A stretch of DNA of 64,000 nt from a virus: the IMG/VR virus record IMGVR_UViG_3300031746_000004, positions 41,285 to 105,284 of that record; one strand, written 5' to 3'. The notes below the pieces were generated by a model. It saw nothing but the letters and a program-made list of their open reading frames with translations, had not been told where the DNA came from and did not search any database. The translations under genes were made by a program, and so were the position numbers. The first letter of the stretch is position 1. Each line of letters opens with the position of its first letter. Of this stretch, positions 57,580 to 64,000 are shown piece by piece.

Positions 57580-57699
57580 TTATTCTAAATTATTTAATCT
57601 TTCTATTTCTTTTTTTAGTTCTTCTATTTCTTTTAATGCTTCACAAAGAGGACAATCTCTTCCCTCATAAGCAATATCACAACCATTACAATAATTCAT
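57580..57699 (-). CDS. Small zinc-finger coiled-coil protein (39 aa)
   Basis: ATG at 57699 overlaps the previous stop (TAATG) with GGAG upstream. The product has CNGC and CPLC pairs (NYCNGCDIAYEGRDCPLCE) followed by a short coiled coil (ALKEIEELKKEIERLNNLE). This looks like a minimal dimeric zinc finger. Confidence 0.68.
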   Translation of the reverse strand: MNYCNGCDIAYEGRDCPLCEALKEIEELKKEIERLNNLE

Positions 57700-58031
57700 T
57701 ATAGTTCTCCTTTTTCTATAAAATCTCTTTCAGTAAATGTTGGATAGGATTTAATTTCGTCAATTTCTTTCTCCCATTTTTTCCAATTCTCTTTTGATTT
57801 TTCTGTTTCGTGAGGAATTCTAATTCTAAAACCGCAACACATTAAAACAAAAGTAAATTCATAAGCACCACACATTATATCATTTTCAAATTCTATGTTA
57901 ATAAATTGCCAAGTATTCCAATTATAGGTTTTCCATAAAAAAATCTCGGTTAAACATTGCCAAAAAGAAATCATTAAACCATTATTAAATTCAAAATTGA
58001 TACAATCAATAAATCTTCTTTCTATTTTCAT
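57699..58031 (-). CDS. Unknown aromatic/acidic protein (110 aa)
   Basis: The product is beta-rich in the first two thirds (INFEFNNGLMISFWQCLTEI, YEFTFVLMCCGFRIRIPHE) and helical and charged at the end. No family is recognised. It is co-oriented with and coupled to the zinc-finger micro-gene. Confidence 0.58.
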   Translation of the reverse strand: MKIERRFIDCINFEFNNGLMISFWQCLTEIFLWKTYNWNTWQFINIEFENDIMCGAYEFTFVLMCCGFRIRIPHETEKSKENWKKWEKEIDEIKSYPTFTERDFIEKGEL

Positions 58032-58041
58032 GTTTTCTCCT

Positions 58042-58287
58042 TTATAATCCTGTTTGTAATCTTTTTATTGTTTCTATTTCTTCTTCATGTTCGGATAAAA
58101 TTCTGTTATATTCGTCTAATACTTTTAGTCCTTTATCTACATAATCATTTAACCATCCAGATGCTCCAGGAATAACTCTCCTAACATATTCCCATAAATA
58201 ATTGTGTAATTCTCTAATATAATCAAAAATCTCACTATCTTGGTCTATTTTATCTTGTGCTAAAAATCCATCGGGTCTGGGTTTCAT
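58042..58287 (-). CDS. Unknown helical protein (81 aa)
   Basis: The protein (FDYIRELHNYLWEYVRRVIP, VLDEYNRILSEHEEEIETIK) is mainly helical with a Pro-rich start. It starts in an ATGA overlap with the nuclease gene upstream. Function unknown. Confidence 0.58.
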   Translation of the reverse strand: MKPRPDGFLAQDKIDQDSEIFDYIRELHNYLWEYVRRVIPGASGWLNDYVDKGLKVLDEYNRILSEHEEEIETIKRLQTGL

Positions 58288-58610
58288 GTTTGCTCCTTTA
58301 AAATTTTAAAAAAATCCTCACAATCAATTACTATCCATCTTTTACCGTCATGATTTTCTAATGCTAACAAAGGTATTTTTTGTGTATTAATTGGTAGTTG
58401 TGCCAAAAGATGATTCCATACATTATTATTTACTTGAACAGATTTTGTATTTCTTTTTTTACATTCTACAAAAAATTTATAACTGACTATATCTCCTATA
58501 TCATTTCCACAACCAGACCCCCTACTCAATCTTGCCTGTGGGTCTATTTCTTTTACTTTAGAAAGAATATACTCTTCTAATTTTTTACCTATTTCTCTTT
58601 TAGTTTTCAT
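58284..58610 (-). CDS. PD-(D/E)XK nuclease-like protein (108 aa)
   Basis: The protein fits a small restriction-like fold: an N-terminal helix (REIGKKLEEYILSKVKEID), then SRGSGCGNDIGDIVSYKFFV with a metal-binding Asp, then FVECKKRNTKSVQV as the ExK motif, and a last helix. Related small phage proteins act as Holliday junction resolvases or VRR-NUC nucleases. It may overlap in role with the RuvC-like enzyme. Confidence 0.7.
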   Translation of the reverse strand: MKTKREIGKKLEEYILSKVKEIDPQARLSRGSGCGNDIGDIVSYKFFVECKKRNTKSVQVNNNVWNHLLAQLPINTQKIPLLALENHDGKRWIVIDCEDFFKILKEQT

Positions 58611-58815
58611 TTTCTATTTGTAATCGTAATTTAAGATAATTAGAAAGTTCTTTTACAAGATAAGGATGAAAATTTTCTATTATATAAAAATGTCTAATTA
58701 ATTTTTCTAAATTTTTTATATTATTTTTTATTACTTCTAATTCAATAATATCATCACGAATACAATCACATAGATGATTTAATCTTAATCCTTTTAAACA
58801 ATTTTTATGAGCCAT
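58600..58815 (-). CDS. Unknown helical protein (71 aa)
   Basis: The product (LNHLCDCIRDDIIELEVIKN, HFYIIENFHPYLVKELSNYL) is helical with a Cys pair near the start. It overlaps the nuclease gene by 11 bases. Function unknown. Confidence 0.56.
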   Translation of the reverse strand: MAHKNCLKGLRLNHLCDCIRDDIIELEVIKNNIKNLEKLIRHFYIIENFHPYLVKELSNYLKLRLQIENEN

Positions 58816-58851
58816 TTTTATTCCTTTATTTATAAATTAAAACAAAATGTT

Positions 58852-59049
58852 TTATTTCGTCTTTTGTCCATTTTTTTGAATAAATTTATATAACTTTTTT
58901 GGATTTATATCTTCCAGAATACAATGAGATTTTTTATAATATTCTTTACAGGGAAATTCACTTAACCAAAAGGTAATTAAACATAATTGCTTATCTCTAT
59001 GGTTCTTAAATTTAGATATTATTTCTTTTTCTTTTTTATTTAGGTTCAT
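58852..59049 (-). CDS. Unknown small basic protein (65 aa)
   Basis: The protein (KEKEIISKFKNHRDKQLCLI, EDINPKKLYKFIQKNGQKTK) is basic and helical. It overlaps the end of the next upstream gene by 14 bases. No family is recognised. Confidence 0.56.
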   Translation of the reverse strand: MNLNKKEKEIISKFKNHRDKQLCLITFWLSEFPCKEYYKKSHCILEDINPKKLYKFIQKNGQKTK

Positions 59050-59242
59050 TTTTTAATCTAATAAATAATCCATCTCGTTTGAATTCAGAAATATGAGCAA
59101 GATAAATATCATTGCCTTTGTAATAAAGAATAAATTCTGTTTCATCATCAGTAAAAGCTCCGAATCCTTCAAAAAAAGAACCTATTTGATTAATATCCAA
59201 TTCTCTTACTTTTTTTTCTAAATCTTCATTTATTTTTATCAT
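59036..59242 (-). CDS. Unknown small protein (68 aa)
   Basis: The acidic product (EDLEKKVRELDINQIGSFFE, DDETEFILYYKGNDIYLAHI) appears to be a small helix-plus-sheet domain. It is followed by the basic protein at 58852. The 66-base gap upstream holds only a 13-codon frame and no convincing gene. Confidence 0.56.
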   Translation of the reverse strand: MIKINEDLEKKVRELDINQIGSFFEGFGAFTDDETEFILYYKGNDIYLAHISEFKRDGLFIRLKNEPK

Positions 59243-59308
59243 TTTTTATTTCCTTTACAATACGATTGAATAATTTCTTCCAGTAATTTCTATCATGATT
59301 TACCAATA

Positions 59309-59542
59309 TTATTTTTTTTCATCTTCTTTTATATTTTTAATTATTTTATTGAATTCTCTGCGTTGCTCTACGATTTCGAGTTCTTCTTTTATCATTATAA
59401 AACTCTGCATAAGAATTTGTTCGCTCAAGATTATTTTTTGTTTTATTCCAGAATGATTTTTAAACATTTTTTTTAATAAAGAATATTGTCGATTCATTAT
59501 GTGATACACTTCATTTAATTTTTTAATTTGTTTAATTATCAT
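59309..59542 (-). CDS. Unknown coiled-coil protein (77 aa)
   Basis: The basic helical product (IIKQIKKLNEVYHIMNRQYS, EELEIVEQRREFNKIIKNIK) looks like a coiled coil. It starts in an ATGA overlap with the primase-helicase stop, so it may work with that enzyme. Function unknown. Confidence 0.57.
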   Translation of the reverse strand: MIIKQIKKLNEVYHIMNRQYSLLKKMFKNHSGIKQKIILSEQILMQSFIMIKEELEIVEQRREFNKIIKNIKEDEKK

Positions 59543-61368
59543 ATTAAATCTTTTATTTTAAAAATTCTAGTTTGATGGTCATACATGCAAGGAAGTATAT
59601 AAGTACAAAAATTTCCTCTAGGTTCTTTTATTTTACTAATATCCCAATGACCTTCTGTATGATTTTCGTTATCTTGGATATAACGTGCCGCAAAAGTAGG
59701 AAAATGGTCTATTAAATTTGGAGCAAACCATTCATAGTTTTGTTTTAATTGTGTAAATATAATTAATATACCTCTTTTTCTTTGTAATTCGTCGTTTAAA
59801 TGTTTTAAAGTTGTATCCGTTTCTGCTTTATTTTCCAAGCATAACCAATCTATAATTGTAAAAGAATTAGGTTCTAGTTCTACAGCTAAAGGATTAGCGT
59901 GCTGGCAATGAAAGAATTTACCTTCTATTTCTAATAATTTAGCTATCTTTTGGAAACGAGACCCTGCTTCATTATATACGTAATAAGGTTTAATTCCTTG
60001 TTCTATTATTTGTTTTAAAATATTGAGTGCTATTGTAGTTTTGCCTTCGTTAGTTTTTCCGCCTAAAATTAAACAATCTGCATCTTGAAATAAAGCTATA
60101 TTATTAAATAAAGGCATTTTATATTGATATTCTTCTATAACTTCGGGAGTAGCATCAGTCCATTCAATTTTTTCTTTATATTGATAGCGACCTCTACCCA
60201 AACGAATAGCTTTTCCTTCTTTTACAAATTTAGAAAGATATTTATCTATAATAGCTCTAGATAATTTTAAACTTTCCATTATATCTTTAGCAGATACGTC
60301 GTTTTGAATTAATTTTAAATATTCATAAATTGCTTTTTCATGACTTTCGGATTCTGAAACTTTATAAGTTGAAAGACTACCTAATATTCCCTTAATTTCT
60401 TGATAAGGTAACGAAGGTTTAAAAAAATTATTAGAAATTAAAGATAAAATATAAGTTGTATCTTCTACACTAAATTTATTTACTAATGCTCCGCCTATAC
60501 TTAAAAGAGTATCATTTCTTCCTTCGCCTTCTGCTAATTTTTCTACTTTAGGAATAATTATTTCGGTAGAAGATTTTTTATCGTTACTTGCTTGCTTAAA
60601 AGATAATAATTTAATCTTTATTTCTTCAGGAATTTGTTTTATTTCTGTACCTAAATTAACCCACTTATATTCTATATTATCTATTTTAGAAGGAGCTATA
60701 ACTATCTGACCGCCTGTATTTCTAATATCTATATGTAATCCTCCTAAATTAGTACCTTGTTGTAAATCTTTATCAAATTGAAATAGAAAATGTTTACCAT
60801 GTGGAGTATTTGCTGTTAACGTTTTACATTCGTTTAATTTTTTATAAATCTCTTCTAATTCTTCGCTAGGAGCTAATTTTAAATCTACATCTATTGCTGT
60901 TATATTACTTTTGCTACAATTCAATCCTATATTAAGATTATTATTTAACCATTTAATCCAAGTTGTTTTTTCTCTATGTTCAGTATTTACCCAATCTTTC
61001 TCGAAAGGAATTTTAGAATTATTTAATAAAGGAATTAGAGAAAAATTATATTTAATATAATCATCTAATTCTTTATATATATCTAATTTTAAGTCTCCTA
61101 TTAAATATTCTGTTATTTCTGCGTCTGATTTATCTTTTTTATCTGATTCTATCAAACGAACTATATCAAACATATTTCCTTTCCATCCACATATTAAACA
61201 AGTTATTTTATTTGAACTAGGAATAAAAGTAGCTGTAGGATTATTTGTTGAAAATTTATGTTCGTTTATACGTGGACAAGTAAATAAGAATTGTCCTTTC
61301 TTTGTTATTTTTTGAAATCCTTTTATTTTTTTAGAAAGATAATCGAATAATTTATCTTGTAAATTCAT
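59539..61368 (-). CDS. Primase-helicase: zinc finger, prim-pol and RecA-like ATPase
   Basis: The 609-residue protein has three parts. A CHC2-like zinc finger (about 30-62: LFTCPRINEHKF, KITCLICGWKGNMFDI) comes first. A prim-pol domain (about 105-270) has NIGLNCSKSNITAIDVDLK with catalytic Asp pair, TANTPHGKHFLF and HIDIRNTGGQIVIAPS. A winged-helix linker (SAKDIMESLKLSRAIIDKYL) leads to a RecA-fold ATPase with LILGGKTNEGKTTIALN (Walker A) and FTIIDWLCLENKA. It probably primes and unwinds the replication fork. The ATPase part is short for a full DnaB helicase. Confidence 0.82.
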   Translation of the reverse strand: MNLQDKLFDYLSKKIKGFQKITKKGQFLFTCPRINEHKFSTNNPTATFIPSSNKITCLICGWKGNMFDIVRLIESDKKDKSDAEITEYLIGDLKLDIYKELDDYIKYNFSLIPLLNNSKIPFEKDWVNTEHREKTTWIKWLNNNLNIGLNCSKSNITAIDVDLKLAPSEELEEIYKKLNECKTLTANTPHGKHFLFQFDKDLQQGTNLGGLHIDIRNTGGQIVIAPSKIDNIEYKWVNLGTEIKQIPEEIKIKLLSFKQASNDKKSSTEIIIPKVEKLAEGEGRNDTLLSIGGALVNKFSVEDTTYILSLISNNFFKPSLPYQEIKGILGSLSTYKVSESESHEKAIYEYLKLIQNDVSAKDIMESLKLSRAIIDKYLSKFVKEGKAIRLGRGRYQYKEKIEWTDATPEVIEEYQYKMPLFNNIALFQDADCLILGGKTNEGKTTIALNILKQIIEQGIKPYYVYNEAGSRFQKIAKLLEIEGKFFHCQHANPLAVELEPNSFTIIDWLCLENKAETDTTLKHLNDELQRKRGILIIFTQLKQNYEWFAPNLIDHFPTFAARYIQDNENHTEGHWDISKIKEPRGNFCTYILPCMYDHQTRIFKIKDLI

Positions 61369-61385
61369 TCTTTATTCCTTTATTT

Positions 61386-61463
61386 TTATTCTTCTAATTT
61401 TAATGATACATATAATAGAAGAAATAAAATAATTATACAAATTATGAAACATTCAATGGGCAT
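61386..61463 (-). CDS. Single-span membrane micro-protein (25 aa)
   Basis: ATG at 61463 opens 25 codons for one membrane helix (CFIICIIILFLLLYVSLKLE). The AGGA before it is very close to the start, so initiation is uncertain. It lies in the 111-base gap between primase-helicase and the OB-fold protein. Three other micro-membrane genes are found in this half. Confidence 0.42.
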   Translation of the reverse strand: MPIECFIICIIILFLLLYVSLKLEE

Positions 61464-61479
61464 TCCTATTAATTTTCAT

Positions 61480-61998
61480 TTATTCTGCTCTCAACCATTC
61501 TAACAATTCGTCTGCTAACATCTTAGTGAATTGAGATGCTGTTTCTGGGTCTACAAACTGTTGAGAACTTGCTACTGCTGCAGCAGCATTTAAAGCGTTG
61601 CCTCGTTGAATCTGAGCTGTTTTTTCTGGATTATCATAAGATGTTTTAGTATAAGTTTTAGTTTCTTTATCTGTAGCAATAGATTTTGCTGCTCCTTTTT
61701 TATTACAAGTGTAACAAGTTTTATATTTATCGTCTTTTAATTCTTTTCCGCAAACTTCACAAGCAAATCCTGTAGATGTTGTTTCTTTTTTAGGTTCTAC
61801 TACTGCATTTGCTCCAGTTAATTTTGAAACATAACGACTTACTCCTTTTTTCTCGTAAGTTACAATTATTTCATCACCTTTACTTAATTTTTCCAAATAA
61901 GGAACTACATTATCATTCAAATTATACCAGTTGTCATCCGATAATTTAAATGCTTTATTATCGCCTTTTTTTGCCAAGATTTTCCCCTTAATTTCCAT
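61480..61998 (-). CDS. OB-fold/zinc-ribbon protein, candidate ssDNA-binding protein
   Basis: The N-terminal 60 residues look like a beta barrel (IKGKILAKKGDNKAFKLSDD, KGDEIIVTYEKKGVSRYVSK). A four-Cys zinc ribbon follows (ACEVCGKEL, TCYTCNKKG), then a flexible linker and an Ala-rich helix ending in ELLEWLRAE. The acidic end resembles the protein-docking tails of single-strand DNA-binding proteins. It lies among replication genes behind a GGAGG site. The assignment is tentative. Confidence 0.6.
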   Translation of the reverse strand: MEIKGKILAKKGDNKAFKLSDDNWYNLNDNVVPYLEKLSKGDEIIVTYEKKGVSRYVSKLTGANAVVEPKKETTSTGFACEVCGKELKDDKYKTCYTCNKKGAAKSIATDKETKTYTKTSYDNPEKTAQIQRGNALNAAAAVASSQQFVDPETASQFTKMLADELLEWLRAE

Positions 61999-62000
61999 TT

Positions 62001-62153
62001 TTATTCCTCCTTTATACTTTCTGTTTTAATATAGTTAGCAACTTTAACTGCTTTTATTAATTTTTCATAGGCTTCTTTTTCTGATTGAGCTTTAATTTCT
62101 GCCGTTCTAATATATAACTCATTATCATGATATTTTAATGTAAATATTAGCAT
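62001..62153 (-). CDS. Small protein (50 aa)
   Basis: ATG at 62153 follows AAAGGAGGAAGAAA. The product (LIFTLKYHDNELYIRTAEIK, EKEAYEKLIKAVKVANYIKT) is a beta hairpin plus helix. Its last codons (AAG GAG GAA) are the GGAGG site of the OB-fold gene, four bases before that ATG region. Real by its signals; function unknown. Confidence 0.65.
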   Translation of the reverse strand: MLIFTLKYHDNELYIRTAEIKAQSEKEAYEKLIKAVKVANYIKTESIKEE

Positions 62154-62165
62154 TTTCTTCCTCCT

Positions 62166-62321
62166 TTATTTTTCATTCTCCTTTACAAACTTCTCAATCT
62201 CTGTTAAATTTTCTAAAATCAATCTAGCTTTAGTTAATCCAAAAGCAAAACCAAACTTATCATTTTCATCTTTTTTTAATTTTAATATAGGTTTACCTTG
62301 ATATTCGCTTCTTTCAATCAT
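62166..62321 (-). CDS. Small protein (51 aa)
   Basis: ATG at 62321 follows AAAGGAGAAATAAA. The product (MIERSEYQGKPILKLKKDEN, FGFAFGLTKARLILENLTEI) resembles small phage proteins with a strand-strand-helix shape. It lies directly after the 5'-3' exonuclease gene. Function unknown. Confidence 0.65.
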   Translation of the reverse strand: MIERSEYQGKPILKLKKDENDKFGFAFGLTKARLILENLTEIEKFVKENEK

Positions 62322-62333
62322 TTTATTTCTCCT

Positions 62334-63068
62334 TTATAGATTATATAATTTAGAAAGTTCTTCCCTTATACTATGATAAGGAAGTTTATTTAAATATAAA
62401 TTTTTTATAGGCAAATTAGATAATATATCTTTCATGGGTTGTTCTATATGTGGTGGTAATTCTAATAAATTAACTATTCGTTTCCTCCTTTCAAATTCTA
62501 TTTCCGTCTTAGGTTTTTCTAAAAGATTATCAGAAATATCTCCTTGTATTTTTTCTAATAATACTTTTTCAGGATTTTTTATAATTTTAAATTTTTTAGT
62601 GAGTGGAGAATAAATTTTTACGTTAGGAATACTTACTAACATTTCCCAATCTCTATCCGAAGAAACTAAAATAATTTCTTTATCTTTATAAAATCTACTT
62701 ATCATACTCGCCCAATCGTCTGCTTCTAATCCAAATAATCTACAGAAATTCCAATTAATATTAGGTTCTAATTTACTATAAAAATCGTCAAAAGTTTTAT
62801 ATATTTCTTTCCACCAATCTTTATCTTCATAAGTTTCTCTAAATTCTTTTCTTTGAGCTTTATAATTAGTATCTTCTATTTTACGCCAAGAACGACCGTA
62901 ATCGCATGCCATTATTACTCTATCTTCTAAAGTTGTTCCTACTTTTTTTAAAGTAGAAATACACATACGCATAAAAGTATAAGTAGCAGGCAATTCGGGT
63001 CTATTTCTATAACTAAAAATAGCACGATGTTTCAGAAATCCCTCATCTAAAACCACTATTTTATTCAT
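62334..63068 (-). CDS. 5'-3' exonuclease (T4 RNase H/FEN-like)
   Basis: The 244-residue protein has the acidic metal-site order of FEN nucleases: VVLDEGFLKHRAIF (first Asp), ACDYGRSWRK, YKAQRKEF, FGLEADDWASMI and LVSSDRDWEMLV. It should remove RNA primers and 5' flaps in lagging-strand synthesis. A helix-hairpin part after residue 190 is short. It fits with the polymerase and primase-helicase in the same operon. Confidence 0.85.
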   Translation of the reverse strand: MNKIVVLDEGFLKHRAIFSYRNRPELPATYTFMRMCISTLKKVGTTLEDRVIMACDYGRSWRKIEDTNYKAQRKEFRETYEDKDWWKEIYKTFDDFYSKLEPNINWNFCRLFGLEADDWASMISRFYKDKEIILVSSDRDWEMLVSIPNVKIYSPLTKKFKIIKNPEKVLLEKIQGDISDNLLEKPKTEIEFERRKRIVNLLELPPHIEQPMKDILSNLPIKNLYLNKLPYHSIREELSKLYNL

Positions 63069-63515
63069 TTATTTTATTTCCTCTTGAGGCTTAAATTTAT
63101 AGTCTTGAGACCAATTTTTTAATTGTGTTTGTGCTGTAATAATAATTTTCTCAGAAACCGATACGTAGGCTTCTAAAATATTTCGTACCCTTCTAATTTG
63201 AGATACAGATTCGCTTGCTTCTTTATCGAGAGCAGCAACCGTTAGTTTTTCTCCTTTGCTTTCTATTTCTCTTTTTTTCTCTACAAAGTAATGTAATTCT
63301 TCATTCTCTTTATGAGCGATAGATAAAGAATACAAAGGTTCAAGTGTTCCATAAGCACCTGTTGCTTGATTTAATATTTCTTTATATTGGTCTATAGTAG
63401 ATATAATTCCTTGTAAAAGTTGTTGAGAAATATCGTCTAATAAATTAAAAATATCTTTATAATCTTCTAATAATTTATTTAATCCTTCTATGTTATCAAA
63501 ATAGTTAAATTTCAT
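63069..63515 (-). CDS. Helical replication/recombination-region protein (148 aa)
   Basis: The product is almost entirely helical (LLDDISQQLLQGIISTIDQY, VAALDKEASESVSQIRRVRN, EKIIITAQTQLKNWSQDYKF). Short phage proteins with this pattern sometimes act as recombination mediators, but there is no diagnostic motif. It starts in an overlap with the end of the next upstream gene. Confidence 0.58.
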   Translation of the reverse strand: MKFNYFDNIEGLNKLLEDYKDIFNLLDDISQQLLQGIISTIDQYKEILNQATGAYGTLEPLYSLSIAHKENEELHYFVEKKREIESKGEKLTVAALDKEASESVSQIRRVRNILEAYVSVSEKIIITAQTQLKNWSQDYKFKPQEEIK

Positions 63516-63717
63516 TTTCTTCGTCCTCCTCTATATTTAATCCTGTAAAAATTGTATAACTATAAAGTAATAAAGTAGCAGCAAATTCATTAAGATAATT
63601 TTTATCTTCTTTTTTAGAATAATATATTATTATTTTTCCTAAAATCTGTAATATTTGAGTTAAAGTTTGTTCGTAATTATCTAAATCATCTATTACAGAA
63701 ACTAACTTCTCTTGCAT
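63505..63717 (-). CDS. Small helical protein (70 aa)
   Basis: I place the start at the ATG at 63717, after the GGGGGT of the repeat gene's end; the frame extends upstream only into repeat DNA. The product (VSVIDDLDNYEQTLTQILQI, NEFAATLLLYSYTIFTGLNI) is helical with an acidic tail. It is coupled to the repeat gene upstream. Function unknown. Confidence 0.6.
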   Translation of the reverse strand: MQEKLVSVIDDLDNYEQTLTQILQILGKIIIYYSKKEDKNYLNEFAATLLLYSYTIFTGLNIEEDEENEI

Positions 63718-63721
63718 TATT

Positions 63722-64000
63722 TTAACCCCCGCTCTTAAAATTAATACACCCATTCTGATATTCAGAACACCCACACCATTTCTTATGCCAGATTTCTTGG
63801 CCTTCCTTACACCACTCAGCGCATGCCTTATTCCACTCAGCCCATGTCCTATCCCACTCAGCGCATGCCTTATCCAGCTCAGCGCATGCCTTACGCCGCT
63901 CAGCGCATGCCTTATCCCACTCAGCGTCTGCCTTACACCACTCAGCGTATGCCTTATCCCGCTCAGTGCATGTCTTATCCCGCTCAGCCCATGTCCTACG
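63722..64000 (-). CDS. Heptad-repeat protein, C-terminal part (partial)
   Basis: The frame is open from the right edge to a TAA at 63722-63724, giving the last 92 residues of a gene that begins outside. Residues 1-63 are nine 7-residue units of the type DKACAEW (variants DKAYAEW, DKACAER, DRTWAEW, NKACAEW). The C-terminus (EIWHKKWCGCSEYQNGCINF) has four Cys/His-type positions and resembles a small metal site. Codons are much richer in G and C than those of the neighbours. The repeat is Cys- and Trp-rich and probably helical. I know of similar AEWDKA repeats in phage hypotheticals, but not their function. Confidence 0.72.
   Translation of the reverse strand, partial: RRTWAERDKTCTERDKAYAEWCKADAEWDKACAERRKACAELDKACAEWDRTWAEWNKACAEWCKEGQEIWHKKWCGCSEYQNGCINFKSGG
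63806..64000 (-). repeat. 21-bp tandem repeat array (coding)
   Basis: About nine imperfect copies of a 21-bp unit run to the window edge; on the plus strand a unit reads CACTCAGCGCATGCCTTATC plus one base. The length equals seven codons, and the unit encodes the DKACAEW repeat on the minus strand. Copies differ at several positions, so repeat number has probably changed over time by slippage or recombination. Confidence 0.9.

Noticed and set aside
59250-59300. Thirteen-codon ORF in the gap between 59242 and 59309
   Set aside because: Too short and without a convincing ribosome site; treated as non-coding.
63806-64000. CRISPR array
   Set aside because: The 21-bp repeats are contiguous without spacers and form a continuous reading frame of seven-residue units.
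1-64000. Alternative genetic code
   Set aside because: TGA ends many genes in ATGA overlaps at the expected places, and TAA and TAG are also used as stops, so the standard bacterial code fits.
1-64000. tRNA genes
   Set aside because: I saw no cloverleaf-like stretch with a GTTCGAATC-type arm outside coding sequence; a proper tRNA scan would be needed to exclude a divergent one.

Overview
This window is part of a tailed double-stranded DNA phage genome (Caudoviricetes). It holds a portal, a prohead protease and scaffold, a capsid protein, neck and tail genes, a tape measure, a terminase large subunit, a family B DNA polymerase, a primase-helicase, a RecA-like recombinase and a gp46/gp47-like nuclease pair. 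The DNA is strongly AT-rich (about 30% G+C by eye). Almost every gene has a good GGAG or AGGAGG ribosome binding site and many start codons overlap the previous stop (ATGA, TAATG). TGA is a normal stop. This suggests an AT-rich host with strong Shine-Dalgarno use, such as a low-GC Gram-positive, but nothing in the sequence fixes the host. No sheath, baseplate wedge, integrase or clear endolysin was seen, so a siphovirus-like virion is the best reading.

Layout. Positions 1-31131 are read on the plus strand. The order is fibre-type proteins, a glycan cassette (PIG-L deacetylase plus glycosyltransferase), a LamG protein, a portal with a ChaB tail, a protease-scaffold, the capsid protein, connectors, the major tail protein, adhesin-like proteins, chaperones, the tape measure, distal tail proteins and a hub protein. 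Positions 31128-64000 are read on the minus strand. From 33 to 41 kb there is an accessory block: an amidoligase, phosphoesterase, two ClpP-like proteases, a split MFS transporter, an M50 membrane protease, peptide deformylase, P-loop kinase and SprT-like protease. From 41 to 63.7 kb lie recombination, repair, packaging and replication genes mixed with many very small genes. The window ends inside a gene made of 21-bp tandem repeats.

The most striking feature is heavy invasion by homing-endonuclease genes. There are eight apparently intact free-standing genes, three shrunken remnants and two inteins (in the amidoligase and in the terminase). The free-standing genes sit exactly at gene borders, and the 3' end of most of them encodes the ribosome binding site, and sometimes the start codon, of the next gene. 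The three remnants have lost most of their coding sequence but kept this 3' end. One intact gene splits a membrane transporter into two ORFs.

Other points worth attention are a relic of a terminase C-terminus downstream of a small membrane gene, a LamG cassette inserted inside one copy of a duplicated domain, an internal start that would give a separate scaffold protein, a membrane micro-gene nested in another frame, hairpins on both sides of three structural genes, and a heptad-repeat protein at the right edge.
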